Shown here: one piece after another, positions 24,609 through 34,196 of the stretch
How the letters are laid out: each line of letters opens with the position of its first letter
Position numbering within the stretch: the first letter of the stretch is position 1
NCBI RefSeq assembly: GCF_002102175.1
Contig: NZ_LQOX01000082.1
Location: 1 to 64,000, forward strand
Reading direction: 5' to 3'
DNA length: 64,000 nt
From: Mycobacterium gastri
GTDB taxonomy: Bacteria > Actinomycetota > Actinomycetes > Mycobacteriales > Mycobacteriaceae
Translations under genes and position numbers: made by a program
The notes under the pieces: model-generated
What the model saw: only the letters and a program-made list of their open reading frames with translations
Told to the model about the DNA's origin: nothing
Database searches by the model: none

Positions 24609-26150
24609 ATGCCAACGCAGCAGACGGCGGGAACCATCGCGGAGGGTCGAACAGCCGGTGGGCTGGCCGGCGCCCCGAGTCAGTCACGGGCCGACCGGCG
24701 GCTATTGATCGACGGCCGGCTGCTCACCACCGACACCACCTTTGCCTCCATCAACCCGGCCACGGGCGCGGTTGTCGGATATGCGCCCGACGCCGGCGTT
24801 GCGGAAGCCCAGGCGACAGTCGCGGCGGCTCGCCGTGCCTTCGACACCACCACCTGGTCGACCGACGTCGAGTTGCGGACGCGCTGTCTCGACCAACTCC
24901 ATCGGGCATTGCTCGACCACGCCGAGGAGTTGCGCGAACTCACGATCGCCGAGGTCGGCGCCACCCGGGCCCTGACCCACGGAGCGCAGCTCGACGAACC
25001 GATCGGCATCGTGCGCTACTACGCCGACCTGCTGCGCAGCTACCAGTTCACCGAAGACCTCGGCGACAACGAATCGCGGGGCATGCGCCATCACCGCTGG
25101 GTGGAAAAGGAAGCCGCCGGGGTGGTTGCGGCGATCATCGCCTACAACTACCCCAACCAGCTCGCACTGGCCAAGCTGGCCCCGGCGCTGGCCGCCGGCT
25201 GCACAGTCGTGCTCAAGGGCGCGCCGGACACCCCACTGGTCACGCTGGCGCTTGGCGAGGTGATCGCCAACCACACCGATATCCCGCCCGGCGTGGTGAA
25301 CGTGCTGAGTTCCTCGGACGCCGCCGTCGGAGAGGTGTTGACCACCAGTCCCGATGTCGACGTGGTCACCTTCACCGGGTCAACGGCGGTCGGCCGACGG
25401 ATCATGGCGGCGGCCAGTGGGACGGTCAAGCGGGTGTTCCTGGAATTGGGCGGCAAGTCCGCGGTGATCATGCTCGACGACGCCGACTTTGCCGGCGCGG
25501 CCATGTTCGCCGCGTTCAGCATGGTCACCCACGCGGGGCAGGGGTGCGCTTTGACGTCGCGGCTATTGGTGCCCCGACAGCATCATGACGAGATCGTCGA
25601 ACTGATCGCGCAGAACTTCGCCAAGGTGCGGCACGGTGACCCGGCCGAGCCGAAAACATACCTGGGTCCACTGATCAGCGAACGCCAGCGCGACAAGGTC
25701 GACGGCATGGTCCAGCGCGCCATCGCCGCCGGCGCGACCCTGGTCACCGGGGGCAAGCGCCTGGATCCCGGTTATTTCTATGCGCCCACCCTGCTCACCA
25801 ACGTCGACCCGGACAGCGAGATCGCCCAGGAGGAGGTGTTCGGTCCGGTGCTCGTCGTGATCGGATTCGATGACGATGATCACGCCGTCCGGATCGCCAA
25901 CAACTCGATCTACGGCTTGGCCGGTGCGGTGTTCAGCCGCGACCAGGATCGCGCCTTGGCGGTGGCCCGCCGGATCCGCGCCGGATCGTTTTCCATCAAC
26001 GGCGGCAACTACTTCGGCGCGGACAGTCCGTTCGGCGGCTTCAAGCAGTCCGGGGTCGGCCGCGAGATGGGGGTTGCCGGCCTGGAAGAGTTCTTGGAAC
26101 GCAAGGCTTTTGCGGTGCCGGTCGGACCGGCGCAGAGGGCCCGCGGATGA
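24609..26150 (+). CDS. NAD-dependent aldehyde dehydrogenase
   Basis: 513 residues of the aldehyde dehydrogenase superfamily with all key elements: Asn180 in AYNYPNQ, nucleotide-binding FTGSTAVGRRI, general base Glu279 in FLELGGKS, nucleophile Cys313 in GQGCALTSR, and EEVFGPVL near the end. About 30 residues precede the usual start of the family and look unstructured. Likely oxidises an aldehyde made by P450 or alcohol dehydrogenase action to the acid. The stop overlaps the start of a CoA transferase (ATGA), so acid formation and CoA activation are coupled. Confidence 0.92.
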   Translation: MPTQQTAGTIAEGRTAGGLAGAPSQSRADRRLLIDGRLLTTDTTFASINPATGAVVGYAPDAGVAEAQATVAAARRAFDTTTWSTDVELRTRCLDQLHRALLDHAEELRELTIAEVGATRALTHGAQLDEPIGIVRYYADLLRSYQFTEDLGDNESRGMRHHRWVEKEAAGVVAAIIAYNYPNQLALAKLAPALAAGCTVVLKGAPDTPLVTLALGEVIANHTDIPPGVVNVLSSSDAAVGEVLTTSPDVDVVTFTGSTAVGRRIMAAASGTVKRVFLELGGKSAVIMLDDADFAGAAMFAAFSMVTHAGQGCALTSRLLVPRQHHDEIVELIAQNFAKVRHGDPAEPKTYLGPLISERQRDKVDGMVQRAIAAGATLVTGGKRLDPGYFYAPTLLTNVDPDSEIAQEEVFGPVLVVIGFDDDDHAVRIANNSIYGLAGAVFSRDQDRALAVARRIRAGSFSINGGNYFGADSPFGGFKQSGVGREMGVAGLEEFLERKAFAVPVGPAQRARG

Positions 26151-27352
26151 ACCCCCTCGAAGGCATCCGCGTCCTGGAAGTCGCCATGTACGGGTTCGTC
26201 CCGTCGGCCGGCGCGGTGCTCGCCGAATGGGGAGCCGACGTAGTCAAAGTCGAGCACGCGGTGACCGGCGACCCGCAGCGCGGCCTGCGGCAGACCGGCA
26301 TGCTGCGGGTGGAGGGCGACCCCAACCCCAACATCGAGCACGCCAACCGTGGCAAACGCAGCATCGGCCTGGACATGTCGGTGCCCGAGGGCAAAGAAGT
26401 GCTCTACGAATTGGCCCGCCGCTCCGACGTATTCCTGACCAGCTTCCTGCCCGACGCACGACAGAAGTTCGGCATCGATGTCGACGACATCCGGGCGGTG
26501 AACCCGTCGATCATCTACGCCCGTGGCAGCGCGCTCGGCCCGCGCGGCGACGAAGCGACTAAAGGCGGCTACGACATGACCGCATTCTGGTGCCGGGCCG
26601 GAACCGCCGCCACCATCACTCCGATGGGCTATGCGGGCATGATCAACCCGCCCGGGCCGGCCTATGGCGACACCATCTCGGGCACCAACCTCGCCGGTGG
26701 CATCGCGGCCGCGTTGCTCAAGCGGGAGCGCACCGGGGAACCGTCCGTTGTGGACGTGTCGTTGCTGGGCAGTGGATTCTGGTCGCTGGGCCACACCGTG
26801 GCGTTGACAAGGCATTTGGGTCAGCCAATGCAGGCGCCGCCGCCCGGTGTGCACGGCGCGCCCAACAACCCGTTGGTGGGGCTGTATACGACATCCGATG
26901 GCCGTTACATCTCGTTGGTGATGATGCAGCCCACCAAGTTCTGGGCCGACGTGTGCCGGCACATCGACCGGCCCGAATTGGCCGACGATCCTCGCTTCGC
27001 GACCGTCGAGAGCATCGCCGCCAATACCGCAGATGCCGTCGAGATCTTGACCAAAGTGATCGCAACACGCACGCTTGCCGAGTGGAGCGAACGCTTTGCG
27101 ACGCTCGCGGGACCATGGGCGCCGGTGCAGGACACCCTGCAAGCGGCCGACGACGCGCAAATCCGGGCGAACGAATATCTGGTGCGCGCAGGCCAACTCG
27201 AGCTGGTCGCCAACCCGGTGCAGTTCGATGTCACCGCACCCCATACCGGGCCGGCGCCCGGATTCGCCGAGCAGACCGACGAGATCTTGTTGGAGCTCGG
27301 TCTGGACTGGGATCGCATCATCGAACTCAAAACGGCCGGCGCCGTCACCTGA
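26147..27352 (+). CDS. CoA transferase family III (CaiB/BaiF type)
   Basis: 401 residues: LEGIRVLEVAMYGFVPSAGAVLAEWGADVVKVEH (CoA-binding N-terminus), NRGKRSIGLDM, and AYGDTISGTNLAGG with the Asp expected to form the acyl-enzyme intermediate. Family III enzymes move CoA between carboxylic acids; some are racemases. Coupled to the aldehyde dehydrogenase, it probably makes the CoA thioester of the acid that enzyme produces. Last gene before the mce operon; about 325 bases separate them. Confidence 0.9.
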   Translation: MNPLEGIRVLEVAMYGFVPSAGAVLAEWGADVVKVEHAVTGDPQRGLRQTGMLRVEGDPNPNIEHANRGKRSIGLDMSVPEGKEVLYELARRSDVFLTSFLPDARQKFGIDVDDIRAVNPSIIYARGSALGPRGDEATKGGYDMTAFWCRAGTAATITPMGYAGMINPPGPAYGDTISGTNLAGGIAAALLKRERTGEPSVVDVSLLGSGFWSLGHTVALTRHLGQPMQAPPPGVHGAPNNPLVGLYTTSDGRYISLVMMQPTKFWADVCRHIDRPELADDPRFATVESIAANTADAVEILTKVIATRTLAEWSERFATLAGPWAPVQDTLQAADDAQIRANEYLVRAGQLELVANPVQFDVTAPHTGPAPGFAEQTDEILLELGLDWDRIIELKTAGAVT

Positions 27353-27677
27353 GACCCACATGAGACCCGATCCCGTGATGCGCAATGCCCCCGTTGTCGA
27401 AACCCTCGCAGCCGGTCTGCTTCGCCGGATAACGGTTACGGGTTTCCGGTTACACCCGGGCGCAGCATGAGCCATAATCGCCAAGGCTGCGAGACGTGGG
27501 GGTCGGCATTGCTTGCAAGTGCCAGCTCACGCGACGGAACGGAGGACTGGCGTGGGGGCGGTAGCCGCTCTGCACGACGAACCTTCGCCCTCTGGGGGCA
27601 AACGATGATCGTCGCTGCCCGAGTCGGCTTGGCGCGCAGCATAATCGGCCACATCGCGCCGGAAGGGTGTTGGGCCG
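27353..27677. other. Leader region of the mce operon
   Basis: 325 bases without a convincing gene. It contains repeated GGTTAC-type elements (GGATAACGGTTACGGGTTTC then CCGGTTAC at about 27427-27452) that may be an operator. I found no copy of the GAGAAT or TGCTnAGC palindromes here, so the transporter may be controlled separately from the enzyme genes. A short GTG-initiated frame at about 27552 has no homology I recognise. Confidence 0.45.
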
Positions 27678-28484
27678 ATGGCGAGTAGGGGGGCGGATCG
27701 CTGGTCGCCGGGCATCACGTTTGGGCGCGGGTCCAAACCCATGCAGGCGGTCGGGGGGCTGTTCGCGATGTCGGCGGATGCCATCAAGTTCGTGTTCCGG
27801 CGGCCCTTCCAGTGGCGGGAGTTCCTGGAGCAGTCGTGGTTCGTCGCGCGCGTCTCGATGGCGCCGACGTTGCTGGTGGCCATCCCGTTCACCGTCCTGG
27901 TCAGTTTCACCCTCAACATTCTGCTGCGGGAACTGGGCGCGGCCGACTTGTCCGGTGCCGGGGCCGCTTTCGGTGCGGTCACCCAAGTCGGTCCGCTGGT
28001 GACCGTGTTGATCGTCGCCGGCGCGGGCGCGACGGCGATGTGCGCCGACCTTGGTTCGCGAACGATCCGTGAGGAGATCGACGCGATGGAGGTACTGGGT
28101 ATCAACCCGGTGCAGCGCTTGGTGACCCCACGCATGCTGGCCTCTGGGTTGGTGGCTTTGTTGTTGAACAGTCTCGTCGTCATCATCGGCATCCTGGGCG
28201 GCTACGTCTTTTCGGTGTTCGTCCAAGACGTCAACCCCGGTGCGTTCGCCGCCGGCATCACGTTGTTGACCGGGGTGCCTGAGGTGATCATTTCCTGTGT
28301 CAAGGCAGCACTTTTCGGCCTGATCGCCGGTCTGGTTGCGTGCTACCGGGGGCTGACGGTATCCGGCGGGGGCGCCAAGGCCGTCGGAAACGCCGTCAAC
28401 GAGACCGTGGTGTACGCGTTTATGTCGTTGTTCGTCGTGAACGTGGTTGTCACCGCTATCGGCATCCGCATGTCAACCAAATAA
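27678..28484 (+). CDS. yrbEA: YrbE A permease subunit of the Mce transporter
   Basis: 268 residues, MlaE/YrbE permease family with five to six hydrophobic segments. The cytoplasmic loop carries the EE-DAM motif (REEIDAMEVLGINPVQRLVTPR), which couples to the MceG/MlaF ATPase (not encoded here). N-terminus MASRGADRWSPG is not a signal peptide. First gene of an eight-gene operon; 25 bases to yrbEB. The number of this mce operon (mce5 to mce8 types) cannot be decided from sequence alone, so the symbol is generic. Confidence 0.93.
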   Translation: MASRGADRWSPGITFGRGSKPMQAVGGLFAMSADAIKFVFRRPFQWREFLEQSWFVARVSMAPTLLVAIPFTVLVSFTLNILLRELGAADLSGAGAAFGAVTQVGPLVTVLIVAGAGATAMCADLGSRTIREEIDAMEVLGINPVQRLVTPRMLASGLVALLLNSLVVIIGILGGYVFSVFVQDVNPGAFAAGITLLTGVPEVIISCVKAALFGLIAGLVACYRGLTVSGGGAKAVGNAVNETVVYAFMSLFVVNVVVTAIGIRMSTK

Positions 28485-28509
28485 CGCAAGGGAGGCCTAG
28501 GCACACGCT

Positions 28510-29355
28510 GTGACACTGCGAGCAGCCTATCCGCGACTGACGCGACAACTGCAGAAACCGGTCGGCACGTTGAGCCGCATCGGCGATCACACGTTGTTCT
28601 ACGGCAAGGCGCTGGCCGGCGCTCCGTTCGCGGCCACCCACTACCGGCGGGAAATCATTCGTCTCGTCGCCGAAATCAGCATGGGCGCGGGGACTTTGGC
28701 GATGATCGGCGGGACCCTGGTGATCGTCGGGTTCTTGACGCTGGCCGCGGGAGGCACGCTGGCTGTCCAGGGCTACAGCTCGCTGGGCAACATCGGCATC
28801 GAAGCGCTGACCGGATTCCTGGCCGCTTTCATCAACGTTCGCATTTCGGCACCGGTGGTGGCGGGAATTGGGCTGGCCGCCACCTTCGGCGCGGGCGTGA
28901 CCGCGCAGCTGGGCGCCATGCGGATCAACGAAGAGATCGATGCGCTGGAATCGATGGCGATCCGGCCGATTTCATATCTGGTCAGCACCAGGATTGTCGC
29001 CGGGATGCTGGCGATCACCCCGCTGTATTCCATCGCCGTCATCCTGTCCTTCCTCGCCAGCCAATTCGTCACCGTGGTGCTGTTCGGCCAATCCGGCGGC
29101 CTCTATCAGCACTACTTCACGACATTCCTCAATCCGATCGACCTGTTGTGGTCGTTCCTGCAGGCGGTGCTGATGGCACTGACAATCTTGTTGATCCATA
29201 CCTATTTCGGTTATTTCGCCTCGGGCGGACCGGCCGGTGTAGGGGTCGCGACCGGTAACGCGGTACGCACCTCGCTGGTCGTGGTCGTCTCGGTGACACT
29301 GTTGGTGTCGCTGTCCATCTACGGCTCCAACGGCAACTTCCACTTGTCGGGCTAG
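28510..29355 (+). CDS. yrbEB: YrbE B permease subunit of the Mce transporter
   Basis: 281 residues from a GTG at 28510 preceded by GGGAGGC. Second MlaE-type permease, with the loop NEEIDALESMAIRPISYLVSTR carrying the conserved EE-DAL element and several transmembrane segments (AGMLAITPLYSIAVILSFLA among them). YrbEA and YrbEB form the membrane channel through which the Mce tube delivers lipids. Eleven bases separate it from mceA. Confidence 0.93.
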   Translation: MTLRAAYPRLTRQLQKPVGTLSRIGDHTLFYGKALAGAPFAATHYRREIIRLVAEISMGAGTLAMIGGTLVIVGFLTLAAGGTLAVQGYSSLGNIGIEALTGFLAAFINVRISAPVVAGIGLAATFGAGVTAQLGAMRINEEIDALESMAIRPISYLVSTRIVAGMLAITPLYSIAVILSFLASQFVTVVLFGQSGGLYQHYFTTFLNPIDLLWSFLQAVLMALTILLIHTYFGYFASGGPAGVGVATGNAVRTSLVVVVSVTLLVSLSIYGSNGNFHLSG

Positions 29356-29366
29356 GGGATACGACA

Positions 29367-30644
29367 GTGACGCACAACCTCGGGCCGGGTCCCATTCACC
29401 GCTCGGAAACCGCCAGCGCCGCAAGGCCGGTCGCGGCGTCACCGGGTCGGCACTTCGGGGTTCGGTCCTACGTGCGTCCCTTGGCCGGTTTGGCAACCGT
29501 CGTCGTGGTCGCCGGCATCGCCGCCGTAGCGGTGGGTTTGTTCCGGGGCTCTTTCACCGAGAGCGTGCCGGTGACCGTGGTTTCGCCGCGAGCCGGCCTG
29601 GTGATGAACCCCGACGCCAAGGTGAAGATGCGCGGGGTAGAGGTCGGCAAGGTCGCCTCGATCGAATCCCGGCCGGACGGGAAAGCGGTTCTGCACCTGG
29701 CCATGCAGCCGTCGCAGATGCGTCTGATTCCGTCCAACGTTCTCGTTGACATCGCGTCGACAACCGTCTTCGGCGCGAAGTTCGTCGAGCTGGTGCCGCC
29801 CGATGATCCGTCGCCGCGGCCGCTGCGCCCCGGTGCGGTGCTCGAAGGCCAACACGTCACCGTCGAAATCAACACCGTATTCCAGCAACTCACCTCGGTG
29901 CTGAACTCCATCGATCCCGCCAAACTGAACGAAACCCTTGGCGCCATCGCGTCGGCGGTGAACGGCCGCGGTCACGAGATCGGGCAGATGTTGTCCGATC
30001 TCGATCACTTCCTGGCCACCCAGGACCCGGGTCTTCCCGCGCTCCGACACGACCTCGAGGCCCTGCCCGCGGTCAGCAACGCCTACGCCGACGCCTCCCA
30101 AGACCTTGTCACCACGGCCGACAACGCCATCCGGATCAGCAAGACGATTGTCGACGAGCAACGAAACCTGGACGCCTTCTTGATCAGCTCGATCGGTCTG
30201 GCCGATATGGGCAACGAAGTGATAGGCGGCAACCGGCAAGCGCTCACCGATGTCCTGCACCTGCTGGTGCCGACGACGAATCTGACCAACGAATATCACC
30301 AGGCGCTGTACTGCGGTCTGGCCGGGTCGTTGGTGAATCTGCACGCGCCGCCGCTACCCACCCCCGGGGTGTTGGTGTTGGTCGGTTTCGAGTGGGGGGC
30401 CGAACGATATCGCTATCCGGCCAACTTGCCGAAGGTGGCCGCGACCGGTGGCCCCCAATGCTGGGAGCTTCCGGTGGTGCCCTTCGACGTGGCTCCACCG
30501 TTCGTGGTCGCCGACGTCGGCGCCAACCCCTGGCAGTACGGAAACCCGCATCTGCTGCTGAATTCGGATGCCCTCAAACAGCTGCTGTACGGGCCGCTCG
30601 ACGGGCCGCCGCGCAACACCATGCAGATTGGGCAGCCCGGATGA
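29367..30644 (+). CDS. mceA: Mce protein A
   Basis: 425 residues from a GTG. About 40 residues of cytoplasmic N-terminus precede one transmembrane anchor (LAGLATVVVVAGIAAVAVGLF). Then comes the MCE (MlaD) domain with VVSPRAGLVMNPDAKVKMRGVEVGKV, followed by the helical needle domain (LNSIDPAKLNETLGAIASAVNG). MceA-F form a hetero-oligomeric tube across the periplasm that binds hydrophobic substrate. Stop overlaps the next start (ATGA). Confidence 0.92.
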   Translation: MTHNLGPGPIHRSETASAARPVAASPGRHFGVRSYVRPLAGLATVVVVAGIAAVAVGLFRGSFTESVPVTVVSPRAGLVMNPDAKVKMRGVEVGKVASIESRPDGKAVLHLAMQPSQMRLIPSNVLVDIASTTVFGAKFVELVPPDDPSPRPLRPGAVLEGQHVTVEINTVFQQLTSVLNSIDPAKLNETLGAIASAVNGRGHEIGQMLSDLDHFLATQDPGLPALRHDLEALPAVSNAYADASQDLVTTADNAIRISKTIVDEQRNLDAFLISSIGLADMGNEVIGGNRQALTDVLHLLVPTTNLTNEYHQALYCGLAGSLVNLHAPPLPTPGVLVLVGFEWGAERYRYPANLPKVAATGGPQCWELPVVPFDVAPPFVVADVGANPWQYGNPHLLLNSDALKQLLYGPLDGPPRNTMQIGQPG

Positions 30645-31681
30645 GCAGCTCACGCCCGATGATCATCAAGTTCGGCATCTTCGCCGTGATCATGGCGGTG
30701 CTGACGGTGTTCTTGTTCTTCATTTTCGGTCAGTACCGCACCGGTTCGACAAATGGCTATTCCGCCGTCTTCAACGATGTCTCGCGACTCAAGGCCGGAC
30801 AGACGGTACGCGTGGCGGGCATCCGGGTGGGCACCGTCAACAGCGTCACGCTACTGCCTGACAAAAGGGTGCGGGTGAAGTTCGACGCCGATCGCAGCGT
30901 CGTGCTCACCACCGGCACCCGGGCCGTCGTTCGCTACCTCAACCTGGTCGGCGACCGCTATCTCGAACTCGTCGACGGTCCCGGATCCACCAAGGTGCTG
31001 CCCGCCGGCGGTGAGATTCCGCTGGACCGGACGGCGCCCGCACTGGACCTCGATCTGCTGCTGGGTGGCCTGAAACCGGTTATCCAGGGCCTGAATCCGC
31101 AAGACGTCAACGCGCTCACCGCGTCGCTGGTACAGGTGTTCCAGGGCGAGGGCGGCACGCTGCAGTCGTTGCTGTCGAAAACGTCGTCGTTCTCCAATAC
31201 GTTGGCCGACAACAACGAAACCGTCCAGCAATTGATCGACAACCTCAACACGGTGGTCGCCACGTTGGACAAGGACGGCGACAAATTCTCCACCGCGCTG
31301 GATCGACTGCAGCGGCTCGTCAGCGCGTTCTCCGACGATCGCAATACCATCGGCACCGCGATCGACGCCCTGGACCGGGGAACCGCATCGATCGCGGATC
31401 TGCTCACCCGGGCCCGGCCACCGCTGGCCGGCACGGTAGATCAGCTCAACCGGTTGGCGCCGCTGCTTGACGAGGACAAGGACAAGATCGACGTTTCGTT
31501 GGCGAAGCTGCCCAACAACTACCGCAAGCTGGTACGACTGGGCTCCTACGGCGCCTGGATTCCGTACTACCTCTGCGAGCTGAGCCTTCGGGTCTCCGAC
31601 CTGCAGTACCGGACCGTGGTATCGCCCATCTACCGCCAAGAAGGCGGGCGGTGCGCGGAGCCCGATGAGGGAGACCGATGA
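30641..31681 (+). CDS. mceB: Mce protein B
   Basis: 346 residues from ATG at 30641, chosen because it overlaps the mceA stop; longer in-frame readings run through mceA. N-terminal anchor IIKFGIFAVIMAVLTVFLFFIF, MCE domain with FNDVSRLKAGQTVRVAGIRVGTV, then a long coiled-coil helix region (SSFSNTLADNNETVQQLIDNL). No long Pro-rich tail. Overlaps mceC by four bases. Confidence 0.92.
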   Translation: MSSSRPMIIKFGIFAVIMAVLTVFLFFIFGQYRTGSTNGYSAVFNDVSRLKAGQTVRVAGIRVGTVNSVTLLPDKRVRVKFDADRSVVLTTGTRAVVRYLNLVGDRYLELVDGPGSTKVLPAGGEIPLDRTAPALDLDLLLGGLKPVIQGLNPQDVNALTASLVQVFQGEGGTLQSLLSKTSSFSNTLADNNETVQQLIDNLNTVVATLDKDGDKFSTALDRLQRLVSAFSDDRNTIGTAIDALDRGTASIADLLTRARPPLAGTVDQLNRLAPLLDEDKDKIDVSLAKLPNNYRKLVRLGSYGAWIPYYLCELSLRVSDLQYRTVVSPIYRQEGGRCAEPDEGDR

Positions 31682-32799
31682 ACAAGTACCGCGGCGCCGG
31701 TCTGGTTCGGGCCGGATTCATCGGCACCGTGCTGGTGATCATGGTCATCGCGGTCGGACTGTCGCCCGAGCAGCTGATTCAGCGGGCCACCGCCGTCAGG
31801 TACCAGGCGGTGTTCTCTGAAGCCGGTGGCCTGGCACAGGGCAACGACGTGACGATATCGGGGATGAAGGTCGGCTCGGTCTCGGATGTGGCCTTGCACA
31901 ACGGCGACGCCGTGGTGACGTTCAACATCAAGGGCTCGGTGCTCCTCGGGTCGGACACCACCGCACACATCAGGACGGGTTCGCTGCTGGGCCAGCGGGT
32001 GCTCACCCTGGAATCGGCGGGCAGCGGCAAGCTGCATCCCATGGACGTGATACCGATTTCACGCACGTCCTCGCCGTACTCGCTCAGCGAAGCCCTCAGC
32101 GATCTCGCCACCGATGTCGCCGGCACCAATACCGATACGCTCAACCAGTCGCTGGACACGCTGTCTACAACGCTTGACCAGATCGCCCCGCAATTGGGTC
32201 CGGCCTTCGACGGGGTGACCCGGCTGTCGCAAACCCTCAACGGCCGCAACAAGTCACTGCGCGACCTCTTACAAGGCGCCGCCGATGTCACCAAGATCCT
32301 TTCGCAACGCAGCGCGCAGGTGAACACGCTGATCCTTGACGCCAACAGCCTGCTGTCCGTCCTGGTGGCCCGCCGCCAGGAGATCGTGCAACTGCTGGCC
32401 AATACCTCCGCGGTGGCCAAACAGCTGACCGGATTGGTGCACGATAACGAAAGCGAGTTGGCGCCGACGTTGACGAGGCTGAATTCGGTGATCGCCATGC
32501 TGGAGAAGAACCGCGACAATCTCTCGCAGGCGCTGCCGGGGCTGGCCAAGTATCAGCTCACCCAGGGCGAGGCCATTTCCAACGGGTTCTACTACACCGC
32601 GTTCGTCCCGAACTTCTTGGTAATGGAGATCTTTCAGCCGTTTTTCGACTACTTCTTCGGCTTCCGAGCCTACGGAGCGCCCGGCCAGCCGCCGGACACC
32701 GCCGGTCCGCGAGCACTGATCCCCTTCCCCTCCAACGCCATTCCACCGTGCCCCGACTGCCGGGTGCCCGGACTTCCGCCTTTCCCCGGAGGGTCGTGA
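31678..32799 (+). CDS. mceC: Mce protein C
   Basis: 373 residues. Membrane anchor FIGTVLVIMVIAVGL, MCE domain (FSEAGGLAQGNDVTISGMKVG), helical domain (LDTLSTTLDQIAPQLGPAFDG) and a short Pro-rich end. Overlaps mceB by four bases and mceD by one, keeping tight translational coupling through the operon. Confidence 0.92.
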   Translation: MNKYRGAGLVRAGFIGTVLVIMVIAVGLSPEQLIQRATAVRYQAVFSEAGGLAQGNDVTISGMKVGSVSDVALHNGDAVVTFNIKGSVLLGSDTTAHIRTGSLLGQRVLTLESAGSGKLHPMDVIPISRTSSPYSLSEALSDLATDVAGTNTDTLNQSLDTLSTTLDQIAPQLGPAFDGVTRLSQTLNGRNKSLRDLLQGAADVTKILSQRSAQVNTLILDANSLLSVLVARRQEIVQLLANTSAVAKQLTGLVHDNESELAPTLTRLNSVIAMLEKNRDNLSQALPGLAKYQLTQGEAISNGFYYTAFVPNFLVMEIFQPFFDYFFGFRAYGAPGQPPDTAGPRALIPFPSNAIPPCPDCRVPGLPPFPGGS

Positions 32800-34196
32800 T
32801 GATCACCCGCACCATGCTTCGGGCCGGGCTGGCGATCATGCTGGTAGCGCTGGTCGTCGTCGGCACCGCTGTGGCCGTTCGCAATACGTTCTTCCGCCCG
32901 AAGACGATCACCGCCTACTTCACCAAGACCACCGCGATCTACCCGGGCGACGACGTGCGGGTCTCGGGTATCAAGGTCGGCACCATCACCGCCATCCATC
33001 CGGAGGGGCTCACCGCCAAGATGGTCATGCACGTCGACCACGACGTCCCCATTCCGGCGGATGCCAAGGCGGTGATCGTCGCCCAGAATCTGGTCGCGGC
33101 CCGCTATGTCCAACTCACCCCGGCATACCGGTCCAGCGGTCCCACCATGCCCGACGGTGCGGTGATACCGCGCGAGCGGACCGCGATACCCGTCGAGTGG
33201 GACGAGGTCAAAGACCAATTAATGCGGCTGGCAACGGAATTGGGCCCCAACAGCAAGGTCTCGACACCCTCGGTGGCGCGTTTCATCGATAGCGCCGCCA
33301 ACGCGCTGGGCGGCAATGGCGACAAGCTTCGGCAGACCCTGGCCGAACTGTCCGGGGTGGGGCGGATTTTGGCCGACGGCAGCGGCAACATCGTTGACAT
33401 CATCAAGAATCTGCAGACCTTCATCAAGGTGCTTCGTGACAGCAACCAACAACTGGTGGTGTTCAACAACCAGCTGGCCACGCTGACCAGTGTGCTTGAC
33501 GACAACAAATCCGATTTGGACGCCGCGCTCACCGATTTGGCGGGCGCCGTCGGTGAGGTGGAACGGTTTATCGCGCAAACCCGTGATCCGACCTCCGAGC
33601 AGATCGTGCGACTGGCCGACCTGACCCAGATCCTGGTCGACAACAAGATGGCTCTGAAGAACATCCTGCATGTAACCCCGAACGCACTCGCCAACGCCTA
33701 CAACGACTATGAACCCGACATGGGGGCAATCCGCGGGGCGTTCACGGTCAACAACACGGCCAATTCGGTGAACCTGTACTGCTCGCAGCTCGGGGCCATC
33801 GAGAACGTCACCTCCGTCGAATCCGGCAAGCTGTGCGGGCTGTACCTCAGCCCGGCACTGCGAGTGTTCAACCCGCTGTTGCTGTTCAACTGGAACTATC
33901 TCCCTATTCCGATCAACCCGATCCTGGCGTCGTCGGCGGACCCGCAGAACATCGTCTACACCGAGCCGCGGCTGGCGCCCGGCGGTGAGGGCCCCAAGCC
34001 CGGACCGCCCGAGCTGCCGCCGGCGGTGTCGGCCTATACCGGACTGCCCGGCGATACGCCGGACTATCCGCCGCCGCCGGGGCCGCCGGCGCGGATACCG
34101 GGTGCGGCAATGCCGGAGCCGCCGGCGCCCACCCGCCCGGGCGAGTCACCGCCGCCGATACCCGGCCTGCTGCCAGCCGAAGGAACGCAGCCGTGA
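32799..34196 (+). CDS. mceD: Mce protein D
   Basis: 465 residues from ATG at 32799 (GGAGGG six bases upstream; upstream codons belong to mceC). Anchor MLRAGLAIMLVALVVVGTAVAV, MCE domain (AIYPGDDVRVSGIKVGTI), helical region (LADGSGNIVDIIKNLQTFIKV) and a Pro-rich, probably cell-wall-spanning C-terminus of about 70 residues. Its stop overlaps the GTG of mceE. Confidence 0.92.
   Translation: MITRTMLRAGLAIMLVALVVVGTAVAVRNTFFRPKTITAYFTKTTAIYPGDDVRVSGIKVGTITAIHPEGLTAKMVMHVDHDVPIPADAKAVIVAQNLVAARYVQLTPAYRSSGPTMPDGAVIPRERTAIPVEWDEVKDQLMRLATELGPNSKVSTPSVARFIDSAANALGGNGDKLRQTLAELSGVGRILADGSGNIVDIIKNLQTFIKVLRDSNQQLVVFNNQLATLTSVLDDNKSDLDAALTDLAGAVGEVERFIAQTRDPTSEQIVRLADLTQILVDNKMALKNILHVTPNALANAYNDYEPDMGAIRGAFTVNNTANSVNLYCSQLGAIENVTSVESGKLCGLYLSPALRVFNPLLLFNWNYLPIPINPILASSADPQNIVYTEPRLAPGGEGPKPGPPELPPAVSAYTGLPGDTPDYPPPPGPPARIPGAAMPEPPAPTRPGESPPPIPGLLPAEGTQP

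Noticed and set aside
26009..27484. 491-codon minus-strand frame opposite the CoA transferase
   Set aside because: Antisense shadow. The sense strand encodes an overlapping, clearly homologous CoA transferase coupled to the aldehyde dehydrogenase.
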